Position numbers and translations under genes: made by a program
Notes under the pieces: generated by a model
What the model saw: only the letters and a program-made list of their open reading frames with translations
What the model was told of the DNA's origin: nothing
Databases searched by the model: none
In this document: in pieces, positions 22,518-34,683 of the stretch
Numbering within the stretch: the stretch's first letter is position 1
How the letters are laid out: each line of letters starts with the position of its first letter
DNA from: Prosopocoilus inquinatus
Taxonomy: Eukaryota; Arthropoda; Insecta; Coleoptera; Lucanidae
Reading direction: 5' to 3'
DNA: 64,000 nt
Assembly (NCBI GenBank): GCA_036172665.1
Contig: CM069877.1
Coordinates: 26,437,001-26,501,000, forward strand

Positions 22518-23832
22518 TGGCCGGTTTCACAAAGCTTCGTTAAATATTTAAGTTCCGATTAACTCTGTAACGAATGATTAAATAGGAAAACAACCGCATT
22601 TAACGATGATTAACTTAACGATGATTACTAAACGGCTCGCTCTCTAATCGGTCGTCAAATAGTCTTAATGCTCCGTTAAGTGTTTCACAAAGCTCGATTA
22701 AGAGATAACGCTTCGTTTACTTCTGTCTAATCAGGCGTTAGATTAATCGATAGAATTCCAGCGATTAAAAAGTAACGAGTGAATTTTCCATAGTTATTAT
22801 CAAGCTTTTTTGATATAAAATATCCTCACATATATCTAAAAAATAATTATAATTTTATTTAAAAATGTAACGTACCTTAAATATTAAAAATAATGACATT
22901 TCTGTACTTTTTACTCACTTGGTTTATTGATTAATTTTTACGACACTATTTCTGAAAATATTTTCAAGAACAAACAATTCGAAATTATTTCAAAATGTCT
23001 GCAACCTCACTTTCTTCTCTGACGATAAATAAATGCCTCCTTAAGGTAGGATTCATTTTATAAGAGACAGAAATAATCCTTTTAATGATTTGGATGATAA
23101 TGAATTTAACGTTTCGCTTTTCCAAAGGAATTACGGAACTCTTTATTCCACACTAGAACCTGCAACAAGCAAAAATAAATTTATTTTATGGTACAAATCA
23201 GTTGCTGATAAACTTACGTTGTTATCCACTGAAATATTTCAACAGCTGATTCTTGATACTTTCAGAAACCATCGATACTTAGAATAATTCGTCGTCACTC
23301 ATCTTATTGCAAGGCAAAGCAAACAATTAATTAAATTGCCAATAGAAGAAGCTCCGCAAGTTAACATTACGCTTTTCTCATGTCATTGGCACCACAGATT
23401 GTACCCCATGTTAAAATTATTTCACCTGATAGTAATCCCGCTGAGCTGTACCACAACAGAAAATGTGTCTTTGTCATATATGTTCAAGTAATTCAACTGC
23501 ACTAAAGTTTCCTTCCTCACTTTCTTTTTTCCTTTTTCATTTTTAAAAATCATTAACTGCACTAACGCGAAGAATTTAAGATGTATTTATTTATTTTGAG
23601 TTTCTAACCTCACACTACCAGACTGCAAGCGACGCCATATCGGACAGATTACTTTAAAGCGGTGTCAAAGTGGCAATTTTTCGATGTTGCCAAACGTAAA
23701 CTCCAATTAGTTAATCAGAGATTAACTTAATAGTTTTTTGTTTTGTGAAACAGCATCAAATTTTTAACACTGATTAAACTTAACGGCTGATTAGTTAATC
23801 AACGCTTTAACAAAGCTTTGTGAAACCGGCCA
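22518..23832 (+). mobile_element. Internally deleted PIF/Harbinger element in BEL leader
   Basis: Inverted ends TGGCCGGTTTCACAAAGC are flanked by TTA (22515-22517, 23833-23835). Within it, 23055-23480 translates in broken frames to a Harbinger nuclease. A start-like RDRNNPFNDLDDNEF is followed later by a remnant of the VIGxxDCTxI block and AELYHNRKCVF, aligning with the better copy at 52.4 kb. The catalytic C-terminus is absent. The outer ~250 bases at each end are AT-rich with many TTAA-type repeats. Confidence 0.85.
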
Positions 23833-23982
23833 TTATTGCACTAAATATTGAAATTTGGTTTACAATTCGCAATTTCGTTTTTACGTCAACGTACTGTTGA
23901 TATTGCTTGGCATACCTTGATTATTTTGCCGCCGCAGTTGATATCCATTTCGTACCCACCGCATTAATTTTTTTCTCGTTCG

Positions 23983-25794
23983 TTGTTTATAAGTACAATC
24001 ACCATCATGGCAGCTGACAAACTAAAAAAATCTAAATCATACCGCTTATCCGAAAACAATCGTTTGAGTGAAATATACCATCTTGCGTCATCTGCTTTGA
24101 CTGATAACAATTTACGTGACCTATTTCAAGCTCGTGTGGAAGATTTGAAGTTAATTAAAGCCGAGTTTTTTAAACACCATAATGCTATTATTGGAATAAT
24201 TGATGATACTGAAGACGCATTCAATACAGAAGATCTTGTTCGGAAACAATTTGAAGCTAAATTTGGAGAAATTAAGGCCATTAATTTGAAACTATTTCCC
24301 ACGAGGGAACCCCATCGCTCTAATATTAAACTTCCAAAAAATGAAATCCCGTCTTTCAGTGGAGATATTACCACTTTTCAATCTTATTATGACATGATTA
24401 ACTCCATTATTCATACTTCCACTGAACTTTCTCCTATCGAGAAATTCAACTAGCTTCTAGCTTCTTTGAAAGGTGAAGCATTGTCCTTTTTGCAACCTAT
24501 TCCCGTTACAGCAGAGAACTATGACTTAGCTTATACAGAACTGGTGAAGCGATACAAAAATACTCGTCAAATTTTAAAAGCCCATTGGCATGCAATCGAT
24601 AATTCCAAAAGGATCAGTTCGGAGAATCCGCAAGATATACGCGATTTAATTGATATTTTTTCGAAGAACATAAAATCTCTTAAAAACTTTACCTTTCCCG
24701 TTGATCTTGCTGATTTCATTTTATTTTCAATGTTAATCAAGCGCTGTGACACCACTTTGGTCACGCGTTTCGAGCTACATCATGATTCCGGTAACATTCC
24801 CACGCTTCATGAGTTACTCAAATTTTTGGAGCAGCAATGGAATGCTCTGGGCAATGTAAATATGACAGTTAAGTCCAAAATTAAGAGATTTGATACAGTT
24901 AAAGTCCCTACTCGTACTGCCACATCATTATTAGCTAACGCCTCTACACTCTCTTTTTGCGCAATTTGTAACAAGGAACACTCTATTTACAAATGTCCTG
25001 AATTTTCAGCTGAGTCTGCTAAGGAACGCTTTGCCTCCATTAAATCGAAGAATCTTTGCGTTAATTGTTTAAGCCATGGACATTCTGCTAAATTTTGCAA
25101 ATCCTCTTCGAATTGTTATAAATGTGGTAATCGACATCACACGCTCTTACATTTTTCCGAAACCCCCCGTTCTAAACCTTTGCTGTCTGAAAATAATTCC
25201 TCAACGTCTCAGACTTCAACATTGACAACTATGGTTTCCTCGAATGCTACTTCTGTTGACGTTACAACTTCCACTTCCCTTGGGAAAAATATATTATTGG
25301 CTACCGCTTTAGTTGAAGTTCTCAATGGCAAAGGAACTTGTCTAGTTCTTCGTGCTGTATTGGATTCCGGATCTCAGACATCCTTCATTACTAATAAAGC
25401 TCTTCAGAATCTAGGCTTAGTCAAGAAAAATTCATCTTTGGTGATTAGTGGAATCGGAGAAACGTCTCAGTTGGCCGATTCGGAGGCAGTCACTATTTCC
25501 ATTAAACCTGTAGGCCAGTGCTCTCTCTTATTTTATGTTGACGCTGTTATTTTGCCCAAAATTTGTGGACAGTTGCCTTCTGTTTCTATTGCCACCGACC
25601 ACTGGTCCTTTAGACAAGCAAAATTGCATCTTGCGGATCCTACCTTTGACGTACCAAGTAGTGTTGACTTATTACTTGGAGCCGACGTTTTTCCCAAAAT
25701 TTTGTCCATTGAAACAGTTTTCGGGTTTATTCTAATGGGTAATTTAACCTCTACTTCCTCTTCCCCAATTCATACGTTTTTGTACCACAAATAA
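23983..25794 (+). pseudogene. gag: BEL gag and aspartic protease, one nonsense codon
   Basis: The frame is open except for TAG at 24451-24453. N-terminal region: DUF1759-type gag (LPKNEIPSFSGDITTFQSYY). Zinc-knuckle-like clusters follow: CAICNKEHSIYKC, CVNCLSHGHSAKFC and CYKCGNRHHTLLH. The DUF1758 protease has the active site VLDSGSQTSFI and LLGADVF. The start MFIST is the first ATG; the in-frame MAADK nine codons later may be the true start. Confidence 0.82.
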
Positions 25795-28700
25795 ATCTCC
25801 TCCCTTCTTAGACACTAGTGTGCAGAAATTTTGGGAAATCGACGCCGTTCCAAACTACTCGGTGGTTTCTCCTGATGATGCTCTATGTGAAAAGATTTAT
25901 TCTGACACACATTATCGTTTAGAAAACGGTCGTTTTGTTGTTTCACTTCCGTTTCGAAATCTTGAACCCGATTTTCCGGAAAGCCAGATTTTAGCCCTTC
26001 AAAGATTTTATTCTTTGGAAAATCGTCTTCTGAAAAAATCTGAACTTTATCAAGCATATTCAAGTTTCATGCGCGAATACATTGATTTAGGTCATATGGA
26101 ACTAGCTCCTCCTTTGTCTCACGCAAAATCCTATTACATACCTCATCACTGCATTTTGAAACCGGACAGTGTTACCACGAAACTGAGGGTTGTCTTTAAC
26201 GCATCTGCCCGACTACCCAATCAGCTGTCCTTAAATGATCATTTATTAACAGGTCCCAAACTACAAAAGGATATTTTGGCGCTTTTACTTTTAGTTTTCG
26301 CTTACACTCTATCGTGTTCACGGCTGATATAAAAATGATGTACAGGCAGATTCTAATTATCCTATGCAACGAGATTATCAAAGAATCATTTGGCGATTCT
26401 CTTCAGAGGACGATCCTCAAGAATATCGTTTAAATACAGTCACGTATGGCATAAACTCTGCTCCATATTTGGCTATTCGTACTTTACTACAACTTGCAGC
26501 GGATGATGGCGCTGCTTTTCCCTATGCTGCCAAAGTTCTTCAAAACGATACTTACGTTGATGACATCGTTACTGGCAGTTCTTCTTTTGCTAAAGCATCC
26601 CAGTTAAAAACTGAATTGATTTCTCTCTTAGCTCAGGGAGGATTTGAGTTGAGAAAATGGGCTAGTAACAATCGTGCTCTTCTATCTGATCTACCCGACT
26701 TTTATCTTTCCATGAAGCCGCTGTCGTTCGAATATACTGATGGTAACTCTTTAAAAATTCTTGGTCTGCAATGGAATCCGTCCACGGATAGCTTTAAATT
26801 TTCTATTCAGTTTATAAACATGAAGTGTACTAAATGTCATTTATTATCCCACTTGGCTCGCATTTTTGATCCGTTGGGAATTTTGACTCCCATAACATTT
26901 TTTCTCAAGCATTTAATACAACAGATTTGGACCTTAAAGCTTGACTGGGATGATCAACCCCCAATGGATATTTTACGTATATGGGAAAGTTATACGCAGG
27001 AGCTTTCAAGTTTAAAGGAAATCTCTTTGCCTCGAGAACTTGTCCCTGAGACTTTCATCGGATGTGAGCTTCATGGTTTCGGCGACAGTTCAGAGAAAGG
27101 CTATTGCGCTGTAATATATTTCGTGTTTACTCTTCCAAATGGAAATGTTTTGACTTCATTCGTATGCGCCAAAAGTAAAGTTGCACCATTAAAAAGGATT
27201 TCTCTGCCTCGACTCGAGCTTTGCGCAGCAGTTTTACTTGCTCGCCTAGTTAATTACATTTGCAAGGTGTATGATGAAAAATTGAAGTTCACGAGAATTT
27301 GTGCTTGGTCTGATTCTACCGTTGCTCTTTTGTGGATTAATTCATCACCGCATCGCTGGAAAACTTTTGTTAGTAACCGAGTGTCATTTATTCAAGAAAC
27401 TATTCCCTTTTGTTCCTGGTCGTACGTTCCATCGCATGACAACCCCGCTGATATTGGTTCTCGGGGCCTTTTGCCTGCCAGACTTCGTCACTGCTCTCTT
27501 TGGTGGGCGGGACCATCATTTTTAAGGTCCATTGATCGGTTCCCATTACCTGCTTCTTGTTCATTCGACTCTCCTTCGGTTTTGGGGGAAGAACGCAAAA
27601 TGACCCTCACTACTTTAATTGTTCCTAATTGCTTAGATGAGCTTATCACAAAATTTTCATCTTTAGCAACCATCCTCCGCATTCTGGCATATATTTTACG
27701 ATATTTGCATAATGCTCGTTTTCCTTCCGAGCGGAAAAGAGGTTACATTACCTCATCCGAACTACATCTGGCGCTTTTCACTTTAGTTCGGCATGTGCAA
27801 AAATCATGTTTCATCGCAGAAATTTCTGCTATTCAACAAGGTAAAATACTTCCAAAACCTTTTCAAAAATTATCTCCATTCATAGACGAACATAACATTT
27901 TAAGAGTAGGTGGAAGGCTCCAACATGCCCCCCTCTCTTTCGATAAAAAATTTCCTGCAATCCTTCCTAGTTCTCATCCTTTGACATGTGTTCTCATCGA
28001 ATATACTCACCTCAAATACTTTCATACTGGGAACCAATCTGTTAATTTTATTATTTCGCAACAGTTTTGGATTTTATCTGCGAAAAGAACAATTCGACGA
28101 GTTCTGTCAAAATGTTTACGATATTTTCGAAGTAACCCCACTCCCATTCAGCCAAGTATGGGCAATTTACCTGCTGTTAGATTAACCCAAGTTAAACCTT
28201 TTCTTCACGTTGGAGTGGATTACGCCGGACCATTTCATATTACTATGTCAAAAACTCGTGGAGCTAAAACGCAAAAGGCGTATCTTTGTCTTTTCGTTTG
28301 TTACGCCACAAAAGCTCTTCATTTGGAATTAGCTCCCGATTTGTCAACCGAAGTTTTTCTAGCAGCTTTGCATCGCTTTATTGCTCGGCGAGGTCGTTGT
28401 CAACACATTTATTCCGATTGCGGAACCATTTGTTGGCGCCTTTAAACAACTTCAACAATTCATGCAAGATGCTGCCGAGCGTGAAAATATTTCCTAGCAT
28501 TTTAACCCTCCATCTGGTCCCCATTTTGGTGGCTTGTTTGAAGCTGGTGTCAAATCAGTTAAAACTCATCTTCGTCGAGTCCTTGGTGAGCAGATTTTAA
28601 CATATGAGGAGCTTTCCACTCTTTTAATACAAATAGAGTCAATGCTGAACTCAAGACCTCTAAGTCCCATCAGTAATGACCCTAATGATTTATCCGCTTT

Positions 28701-29079
28701 AACTCCTGGTCATTTCTTGACGCTTGAACCGTTAGTCCCTGTTCCAGAACCTCCGTTGGCAGAGGTTCCTTTGAATCGCCTGAATCGTTGGGAATTAATC
28801 CAACGGATGTTTCAAAATCTCTGGTCACGTTGGTCATCAGAGCACCTCCATACTTTACACCAACGGGCAAAATGGAACACCTCTTCCTCCTCGATTGCTA
28901 TCGGTGCTCTGGTCTTGATCACGGATGATTTAACCTCGCCTTTAAAGTGGCGTCTTGGACGAATAGTGGCATTACACCCTGGCACCGATGGAATAAGTCG
29001 GGTAGTCACCGTGCAAACTACAACCGGGCGATTAAAGCGCCCCGTTGTTAAGATTTGCCCTCTTCCTATTGATGATTGA
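25795..29079 (+). pseudogene. pol: BEL reverse transcriptase, RNase H and integrase with three frameshifts
   Basis: RT begins with VQKFWEIDAVP and TKLRVVFNASA. A frameshift near 26310-26360 falls at motif A (ADIKMMYRQI). The catalytic YVDD box is intact at 26553-26564. RNase H (HGFGDSSEKGYCAV; WSDSTVALLWI) and the Pao-type zinc finger follow; one zinc Cys is Tyr (KCLRYFRSNP). Integrase shows VGVDYAGPF and IYSDCGT before a frameshift near 28430, then SGPHFGGLFEAGVKSVK in the last frame (28534-29079). A different frame separates it from gag, so another indel lies near 25790. Confidence 0.85.
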
Positions 29080-29111
29080 GAAAAAATACTTTGTATTTTT
29101 GATGGGCGGTA

Positions 29112-29481
29112 TGTTGCGTTCACGCGTTCATTTTTTATTTTTCCCGTTAATTTTTGAATACATTTTAAGTTTTTGCACCATAATTTAAGACAGGGCTAAA
29201 ACATTCGCTCGAAAATTGTGTTGCCGTGAAACTACGGACAAAGTTCGAACTTTCGAGTGAGTGCGGTTTAAAATTTAATAATTAAAACAGTTCGCTGACA
29301 AAACTGATTGGAAACGGACGTGGCCAGTGATTCCTCCAGTGCAACAGTTCTTTCGAAACACCGCCCCCGCAACGCATCGTACAGGGTCGACCCTATCCTA
29401 CCAGAGCAGATTCGTGTTCGAGGTGAGATAAGCCATTCTTCTCTCCAGAAAAGTTTAATTATTTTAAGCTAACCGTAAACA
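29112..29481 (+). repeat. 3' LTR of BEL element
   Basis: 370 bases preceded by the purine-rich GATGGGCGGTA (29101-29111), the likely polypurine tract. It is followed by the duplicated ACTTT. Confidence 0.92.
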
Positions 29482-29900
29482 ACTTTATACAGATACAGAT
29501 TCTTTGATTTATCATTTTTTCGTTGGAGACATTTACGAACATATTATAGAAGACATTTTATAATTTGATACATCAGATTATTCTCCTACTAACAGATATC
29601 AAATTCCTCTTCGGAATAAAAAATTTCTAGGATTAATGAAAGATGAAAAGAATGGTAGATTAATATTAGAATTTATAGGACTTAGATCAAAAATGTAAAT
29701 ATAGATATAAATCAATAAAAGTTGAAAATAATAATGTTATAAAAAAGCAAAAGATGTGAAAAATTCAACACTTCGTTCGATTTCGTTTGACATGAACATG
29801 ATGAAGTTTTCACGATTGAAAAAAGAAAGGTTGCTCTGAGTCCTTTTGACGACAAACGAATTATTAGTTTCATTTATATAGACACGATTCCTTGGGGTTT
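29482..29900 (+). pseudogene. Polinton DNA polymerase B, C-terminal part
   Basis: Directly after the BEL duplication the sequence reads LYTDTDSLIYHF, containing polymerase motif C (YTDTDS), which continues the protein cut at 21861. [15 protein letters not shown] follows. Degraded end blocks ([18 protein letters not shown]) run up to IPWG near 29890. Two or more frameshifts are present. Confidence 0.82.
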
Positions 29901-30676
29901 GAAAAAAATCAAAAAATGAATTACTTAACCACACAACAGTTTCAATTATTTGCAATTGCTCAAAGATAACTTTATCAGGTAAGTTTTTTAATATGTTTCT
30001 TTTTCTATCTCTACAATTAAATTTCTTCCATTTGTAATTACAAACGAACAACACCTAGTACAGAAAAAAAATTAAAATTTATAAAAACTACACCTAACGC
30101 ATATACACCTACAAAAGAATCAACCAAGGCTGGCTAAGATTTAGGAAGCGCACATATAATTACACAGGCTCAGCAAGAGGCAAATTATCAACATAGTGAT
30201 AAAAAAAATCAACTCACTGTAAGGCACCAAGATTGCATTAAAAAAATTCTACGGACGTTGGAGCAGACGTTGTCGACGATGAATATCGTGCTACATTTTA
30301 ACCATTCTGGCGAAGATTACGTGATTTGTCAATAAATTTAATATCCAAGAAGTGCCGAACTATCGTGTATAACTTGATGTAACAGCGGTTTTTACTTTCT
30401 GAAACAATTTTAATTAATTAACATAAGCTGCCTAGTGTTTTTCTGTAAGATATACATATACGATAAGTAAAAATGTATTTTTAATTTTCATTAAAAAAAA
30501 TTAATAAAAAAAGCAAAAAGTTATATAATTTTTTTCTCCCGATCTTTCCTAATGCATAACTAATATTACATCGTTCAGTCAATACTTGGGTAATTATTAT
30601 GCTGACAGTTAGATTCTTTTCTAAAATATCACACTTACTAATTACAGCAACATTTCTTATGCAAAAAGTACTAAAC
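29901..30676. other. No recognisable gene
   Basis: AT-rich sequence after the polymerase end, probably decayed Polinton DNA. I could not assign the minus-strand frame at 29737-30054 (LPDKVIFEQLQIIE) to a family. Confidence 0.5.
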
Positions 30677-30695
30677 GATGCTATTATTATTATTA

Positions 30696-31231
30696 ACAGA
30701 TAAAATAGCGATATCTTACGATCGCTTTTTGACCATACATTGTAGTAGGATAGACAAATTGAAGCGGGATTTGCTCCTAATAAGTCCCCCATGCAAGGCG
30801 GCCATGCTTGCTGTCAAAGCATAATGAGTTTTTAAAAAAATTTTGTGCAAATCGTTTTTGATTGCAGTGGAAACCTCGAGCAGCCTCTGTTTCAGTCCTG
30901 CTTGGGGCTTCTTCAGCAGAGACGTAGCTCGACATTCCCACTGCAAACAAAAACGACTTGTCCAATTTATTCGCAATTGCGATGTAAGAGTGATGAACAG
31001 ATAAAATAGCGACATCTTACGATCGCTTTTTGACCTGACATTGCAGTAGGATAGACAAATTGAAACGGGACTTGCTCCTAATAAGTCCCCCATGCAAGGC
31101 GGCCATGCTTGCTGTCAAAGCATAATGAAAGTTTTTTAAAAAAATTTGTGCAAGCAAGGCTGAAACAGCTGTACAGAGGCTGCTCGATGTTTTCACTGCA
31201 ATCAAAAACGATTTGCACAAAATTTTTTTAA
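30696..31231 (+). mobile_element. Retrozyme-like repeat array (copy 1)
   Basis: A dispersed repeat starting ACAGATAAAATAGCGAC is repeated with a 301-bp period (30695 and 30996). The array ends in an inverted half unit (about 31155-31231). A 19-bp direct repeat GATGCTATTATTATTATTA flanks it at 30677-30695 and 31232-31250. The hammerhead of the first unit (30876-30931, minus) has lost seven bases covering helix III and the cleavage site. The inverted end keeps only the 3' half. It is therefore presumably catalytically dead. Confidence 0.8.
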
Positions 31232-31340
31232 GATGCTATTATTATTATTATTTAAAAATTGCAAGCGAACCGTGTTTTACTCTTTTCTTTACTTCTGTGA
31301 AGTTGGCACCTCATTTTTCAAAAAAGTGATTTTTTTATAT

Positions 31341-33726
31341 GTGTGTGTGTATGCGTTTGTCAAAGTGCAAGCTTGCTTAATTTTTTTTTTATGAAATTTT
31401 CTACATTTATTTCTGTAAATATTACAAGAAAATATTTTTAAGGACGCTTCTTTCCCATCAAAGAACTTATGAAAATAAATTACGTGTACTCTTTGTAATT
31501 GCCATTTATGTATTTTTATGAAACTGCAAAACGTTGTACAATTAAATAATATATATTATATTAATATAATAAATAAATATAAATATCAATAATTTATAAA
31601 CTAAATTATAAATCTTTAAACTTCGAAAGAAAAGACCTCTGTGAAGTTGGCACCTCATTTTTCAAAAAAGTGATTTTTTATAGGAGTTCTGATAGCACCC
31701 CAAAGAGTTCTATGTCAAAATTAAAAAGAGTTCTAGCCGATTAAACATAAACAAATGACTTAAAATTTGGGGTGCTAAGTTCACAAAACGGGATTTGAAA
31801 ATTGGCTATAAAATGTTAATTGTTGGAAATAATTAATTTCACCATTAAGACTTTCTTTAGAACTATTGAGGTGCTATCCAGAACTCTAAACAGAATCTTG
31901 AAATTTTGAAATTACTATATCCCCCTTATTCTACAAAAGATCAGAACACGAAGAAACATTTTATTTTTGGGTGTAGAGACCTATAAATGCACAATAATTA
32001 TTAGTTTAAGTACCATACTACTCTTAAAAGAAAAGAACCTCAACTTAATTTTTTTTTTATTACTGTTGATTTTAGCGCTTTGGTCGTTCAGGATAATCGT
32101 GAGCACTCGTGGGGTGCTACCCAGAACTCCAAGCAGAACGGAAAAATTTTCGAGAAAAATTTCCATTTTACACTTTGACAAAATTTCATATCGAGACACG
32201 AAAAATCGCTGGAACTTTTTTACTTTTGATTTTAGCGCTTTGGTCGTTAAGGATAATCGTTAGCACTCGTGGGGTGCTACTCAGAACTCCAAGCAAAACG
32301 AAAAAATTTTCGAGAAAAATTTCCATTTTGCATTTTGACAAAATTTCATATCGAGACACGAAAATTCGCTGGAACTTTTTTACTTTTGATTTTAGCGCTT
32401 TGGTCGTTAAGGATAATCGTGAGCACTCGTGGGGTGCTACCCAGAACTCCAAGCAGAACGAACAAATTTTCGAGAAAAATTTCCATTTTGCACTTTGACA
32501 AAATTTCATATCGAGACACGAAAAATCGCTGGAACTTTTTTACTTTTGATTGTAGCGCTTCGGTTGTTAAGGATAATCGTGAGCACTCGTTGGGTGCTAC
32601 CCAGAACTCCAAGCAGAACGGAAAAATTTTCGAGAAAAATTTCCATTTTACACTTTGACAAAATTTCATATCGAGACACCAAAAATCGCTGGAACTTCTT
32701 TACTTTTGATTGTAGCGCTTCGGTCGTTAAGGATAATCGTGGCACTCGTGGGGTGCTATCCAGAACTCCAAGCAGAACGAAAAAATTTTCGAGAAAAATT
32801 TCCATTTTGCATTTTGACAAAATTTCATATCGAGACACGAAAAATCGCTGGAACTTTTTTACTTTTGATTGTAGCGCTTCGGTCGTTAAGGATAATCGTG
32901 AGCACTCGTTGGGTGCTACCCAGAACTCCAAGCAGAACGGAAAAATTTTCGAGAAAAATTTCCATTTTACACTTTGACAAAATTCTCGAGTGTTGTCAAA
33001 GCGTAAAATGAAAGAAAAAATAATAATTTGAGGTTCTTTTCTTTTAATAGTGGTATGGTACTTAAGCTAATAATTATTTTGCATTTATAGGTCTCTACAC
33101 CCAAAAATAAAATGTTTCTTCGTGTTCTGATCTTTTGTAGAATAAAGGGGATATAGTAATTTCAAAATTTCGAGATTCTGTTTAGAGTTCTGGATAGCAC
33201 CTCAATAGTTCTAAAGAAAGTCTTAATGGTGAAATTAATTATTTCCAACAATTAACATTTTATAGCCAATTTTCAAATCCCGTTTTGTGAACTTAGCACC
33301 CCAAATTTTAAGTCATTTGTTTATGTTTAATCGGCTAGAACTCTTTTTAATTTTGACATAGAACTCTTTGGGGTGCTATCAGAACTCCTATAAAAAATCA
33401 CTTTTTTGAAAAATGAGGTGCCAACTTCACAGAGGTCTTTTCTTTCGAAGTTTAAAGATTTATAATTTAGTTTATAAATTATTGATATTTATATTTATTT
33501 ATTATATTAATATAATATATATTATTTAATTGTACAACGTTTTGCAGTTTCATAAAAATACATAAATGGCAATTACAAAGAGTACACGTAATTTATTTTC
33601 ATAAGTTCTTTGATGGGAAAGAAGCGTCCTTAAAAATATTTTCTTGTAATATTTACAGAAATAAATATAGAAAATTTCATTAAAAAAAAATTAAGCAAGC
33701 TTTGACAAACGCACACACACACACAT
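31341..33726. mobile_element. Foldback element with ~0.7-kb arms around a satellite core
   Basis: The left arm (about 31341-32040) is the near-identical reverse complement of the right arm (about 33010-33726), ending in TG/CA dinucleotide runs. The arms are noncoding. Between them lies the 160-bp tandem array. Just outside the left arm (31291-31335) is a direct copy of an internal arm segment (GTGAAGTTGGCACCTC, also at 31639). Neither a transposase gene nor a clear target duplication is visible. Confidence 0.85.
32072..32984. repeat. 160-bp satellite, about six tandem monomers
   Basis: Successive monomers begin TTTTAGCGCTTTGGTCG or the variant with TGTAGCGCTTCGG at 32072, 32232, 32392, 32552, 32712 and about 32871, so the period is 160 (one of 159). 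Identity is high. Long open frames in it are an artefact of the repeat. The monomer's GGTGCTACCCAGAACTCCAA resembles GGTGCTATCCAGAACTCTAA in the foldback arm (31871), suggesting the satellite arose from the arm. Confidence 0.92.
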
Positions 33727-34683
33727 ACAAGTGGGTTCGATAAAAGAAGCCTTGGACTAGTTTTGCTGAATCTGCACATTTTTCAAAGTTCATTGACTCG
33801 TTATACTGAACGAACACGCCGGATAAAATTACAACCCTTCTTCAAGAACTAAACGGGGGTTAGATTTATTTCTTTTCTCAACGACCTCTTCTGGTATTAT
33901 GACGTTATTCTTCACCTCGTAAACCACTCCCCTAACGTAGGGGATGACCTTCAACGATGGTCACTTCGGATGAACACATGATATCTGCAACTTTTTTCAA
34001 GGTAAAACTGTCCCAGGATCCCGCTAGCTATACAACTTGTAATATCTGTTTTTTATATAAATAGAAAACAAATAATTACCATCGAAGTATGCCGTGAGAA
34101 TTTAGGGAAAAAGTGGTACTTATGCAAGTAACTAAACTTTGACAATGAAAGTCATTTTGATTTTGAGTTTAAGGTTACTGCAAATGAAGCAATAGCCGCT
34201 TTCCAATTACGAATTTCAAGCACCTGAGATGATCTGAACTGATCTGATCCGAACTACACTTCTAAGATTTTAATGCGAACGCTGCATAATCATATAAGCG
34301 TGTTATATGTGTAATCATAGATGCGAGTGCATGAGGGGAAGGGGGAAAGCAAAAAAGGTTAGTTGAAGTGCGTTCCGCATCCTGCAGTTGGAACATATTC
34401 GATCAGTTCGGAGGAACTCCGAGTAGCTCATTTTAGCAATTGGAAAGCGACTAATGTTGCAATTTTTTCTTTTCGTCACAGTGTATTTTTTATTTCTCAA
34501 ATTATATTGCCTATAATTAGTCGTTGCAAATCTTTTCTAAACATGTAATTTAAAAATCTGTCAATAGCAGTACGTTTAACAGAAGAACTTTCCAATTCGT
34601 CTCGTTTTCTTGTCCCTATACAGTTTTGTGATATCTACAATAAGTATTTCTAAAGGAATAGTACGCTTACAAATTTAAAATGT
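33727..34683. other. Unassigned intergenic sequence with a dispersed repeat
   Basis: No gene recognised. The part at about 34190-34475 is related, in inverted orientation, to sequence near 58575-58680 and 63260-63330 (shared GATCAGTTCAGATCATCTC and TTTCCAATT(A/G) motifs). Confidence 0.5.

Larger units (their letters stand above)
21862..29481 (+). mobile_element. BEL/Pao LTR retrotransposon inserted in the Polinton polymerase
   Basis: Two 370-bp LTRs (TGTTGCG...GTAAACA) enclose gag-pol. A perfect 5-bp duplication ACTTT flanks it (21857-21861 and 29482-29486). The LTRs differ at only a handful of positions, so the insertion is relatively recent. Pol carries one nonsense codon and three frameshifts, and a 1.3-kb Harbinger derivative sits in the leader, so the copy is not autonomous. 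Confidence 0.93.
13500..29900 (+). mobile_element. Decayed Polinton/Maverick, interrupted by Penelope and BEL insertions
   Basis: Polinton genes appear in one direction in three blocks: 13500-16393, 19157-21861 and 29482-29900. Recognisable are the end of the packaging ATPase, the PX-like conserved protein, the retroviral-type integrase, a small conserved ORF and protein-primed DNA polymerase B. Capsid and protease genes and the terminal inverted repeats are not seen. All genes carry stops or frameshifts, so this is a fossil. It is the substrate into which the outer gypsy, Penelope and BEL elements inserted. Confidence 0.85.

Noticed and set aside
30481..31220. Minus-strand frames beginning MGDLLGA, recurring at 40.3, 57.2 and 59.6 kb
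   Set aside because: They are translations of the retrozyme-like repeat in varied, broken frames; the conserved feature is the RNA fold, not a protein.
30676..31250. CRISPR-like array
   Set aside because: The repeats are ~300 bp with no spacers and are dispersed in a eukaryotic genome.
32072..32984. Hammerhead ribozyme in the 160-bp satellite
   Set aside because: I looked on both strands for CUGANGA with GAAA, as some insect satellites have them, and found none.
32109..33011. Overlapping 107-182-codon open frames on both strands
   Set aside because: They lie entirely in the 160-bp satellite; openness follows from the repeat, the period is not a multiple of three, and there is no family similarity.
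33760..34010. Possible minus-strand coding fragment (VVYEVKNNVIIPEEVVEK)
   Set aside because: The frame is short, interrupted on both sides and matches no family I can name.
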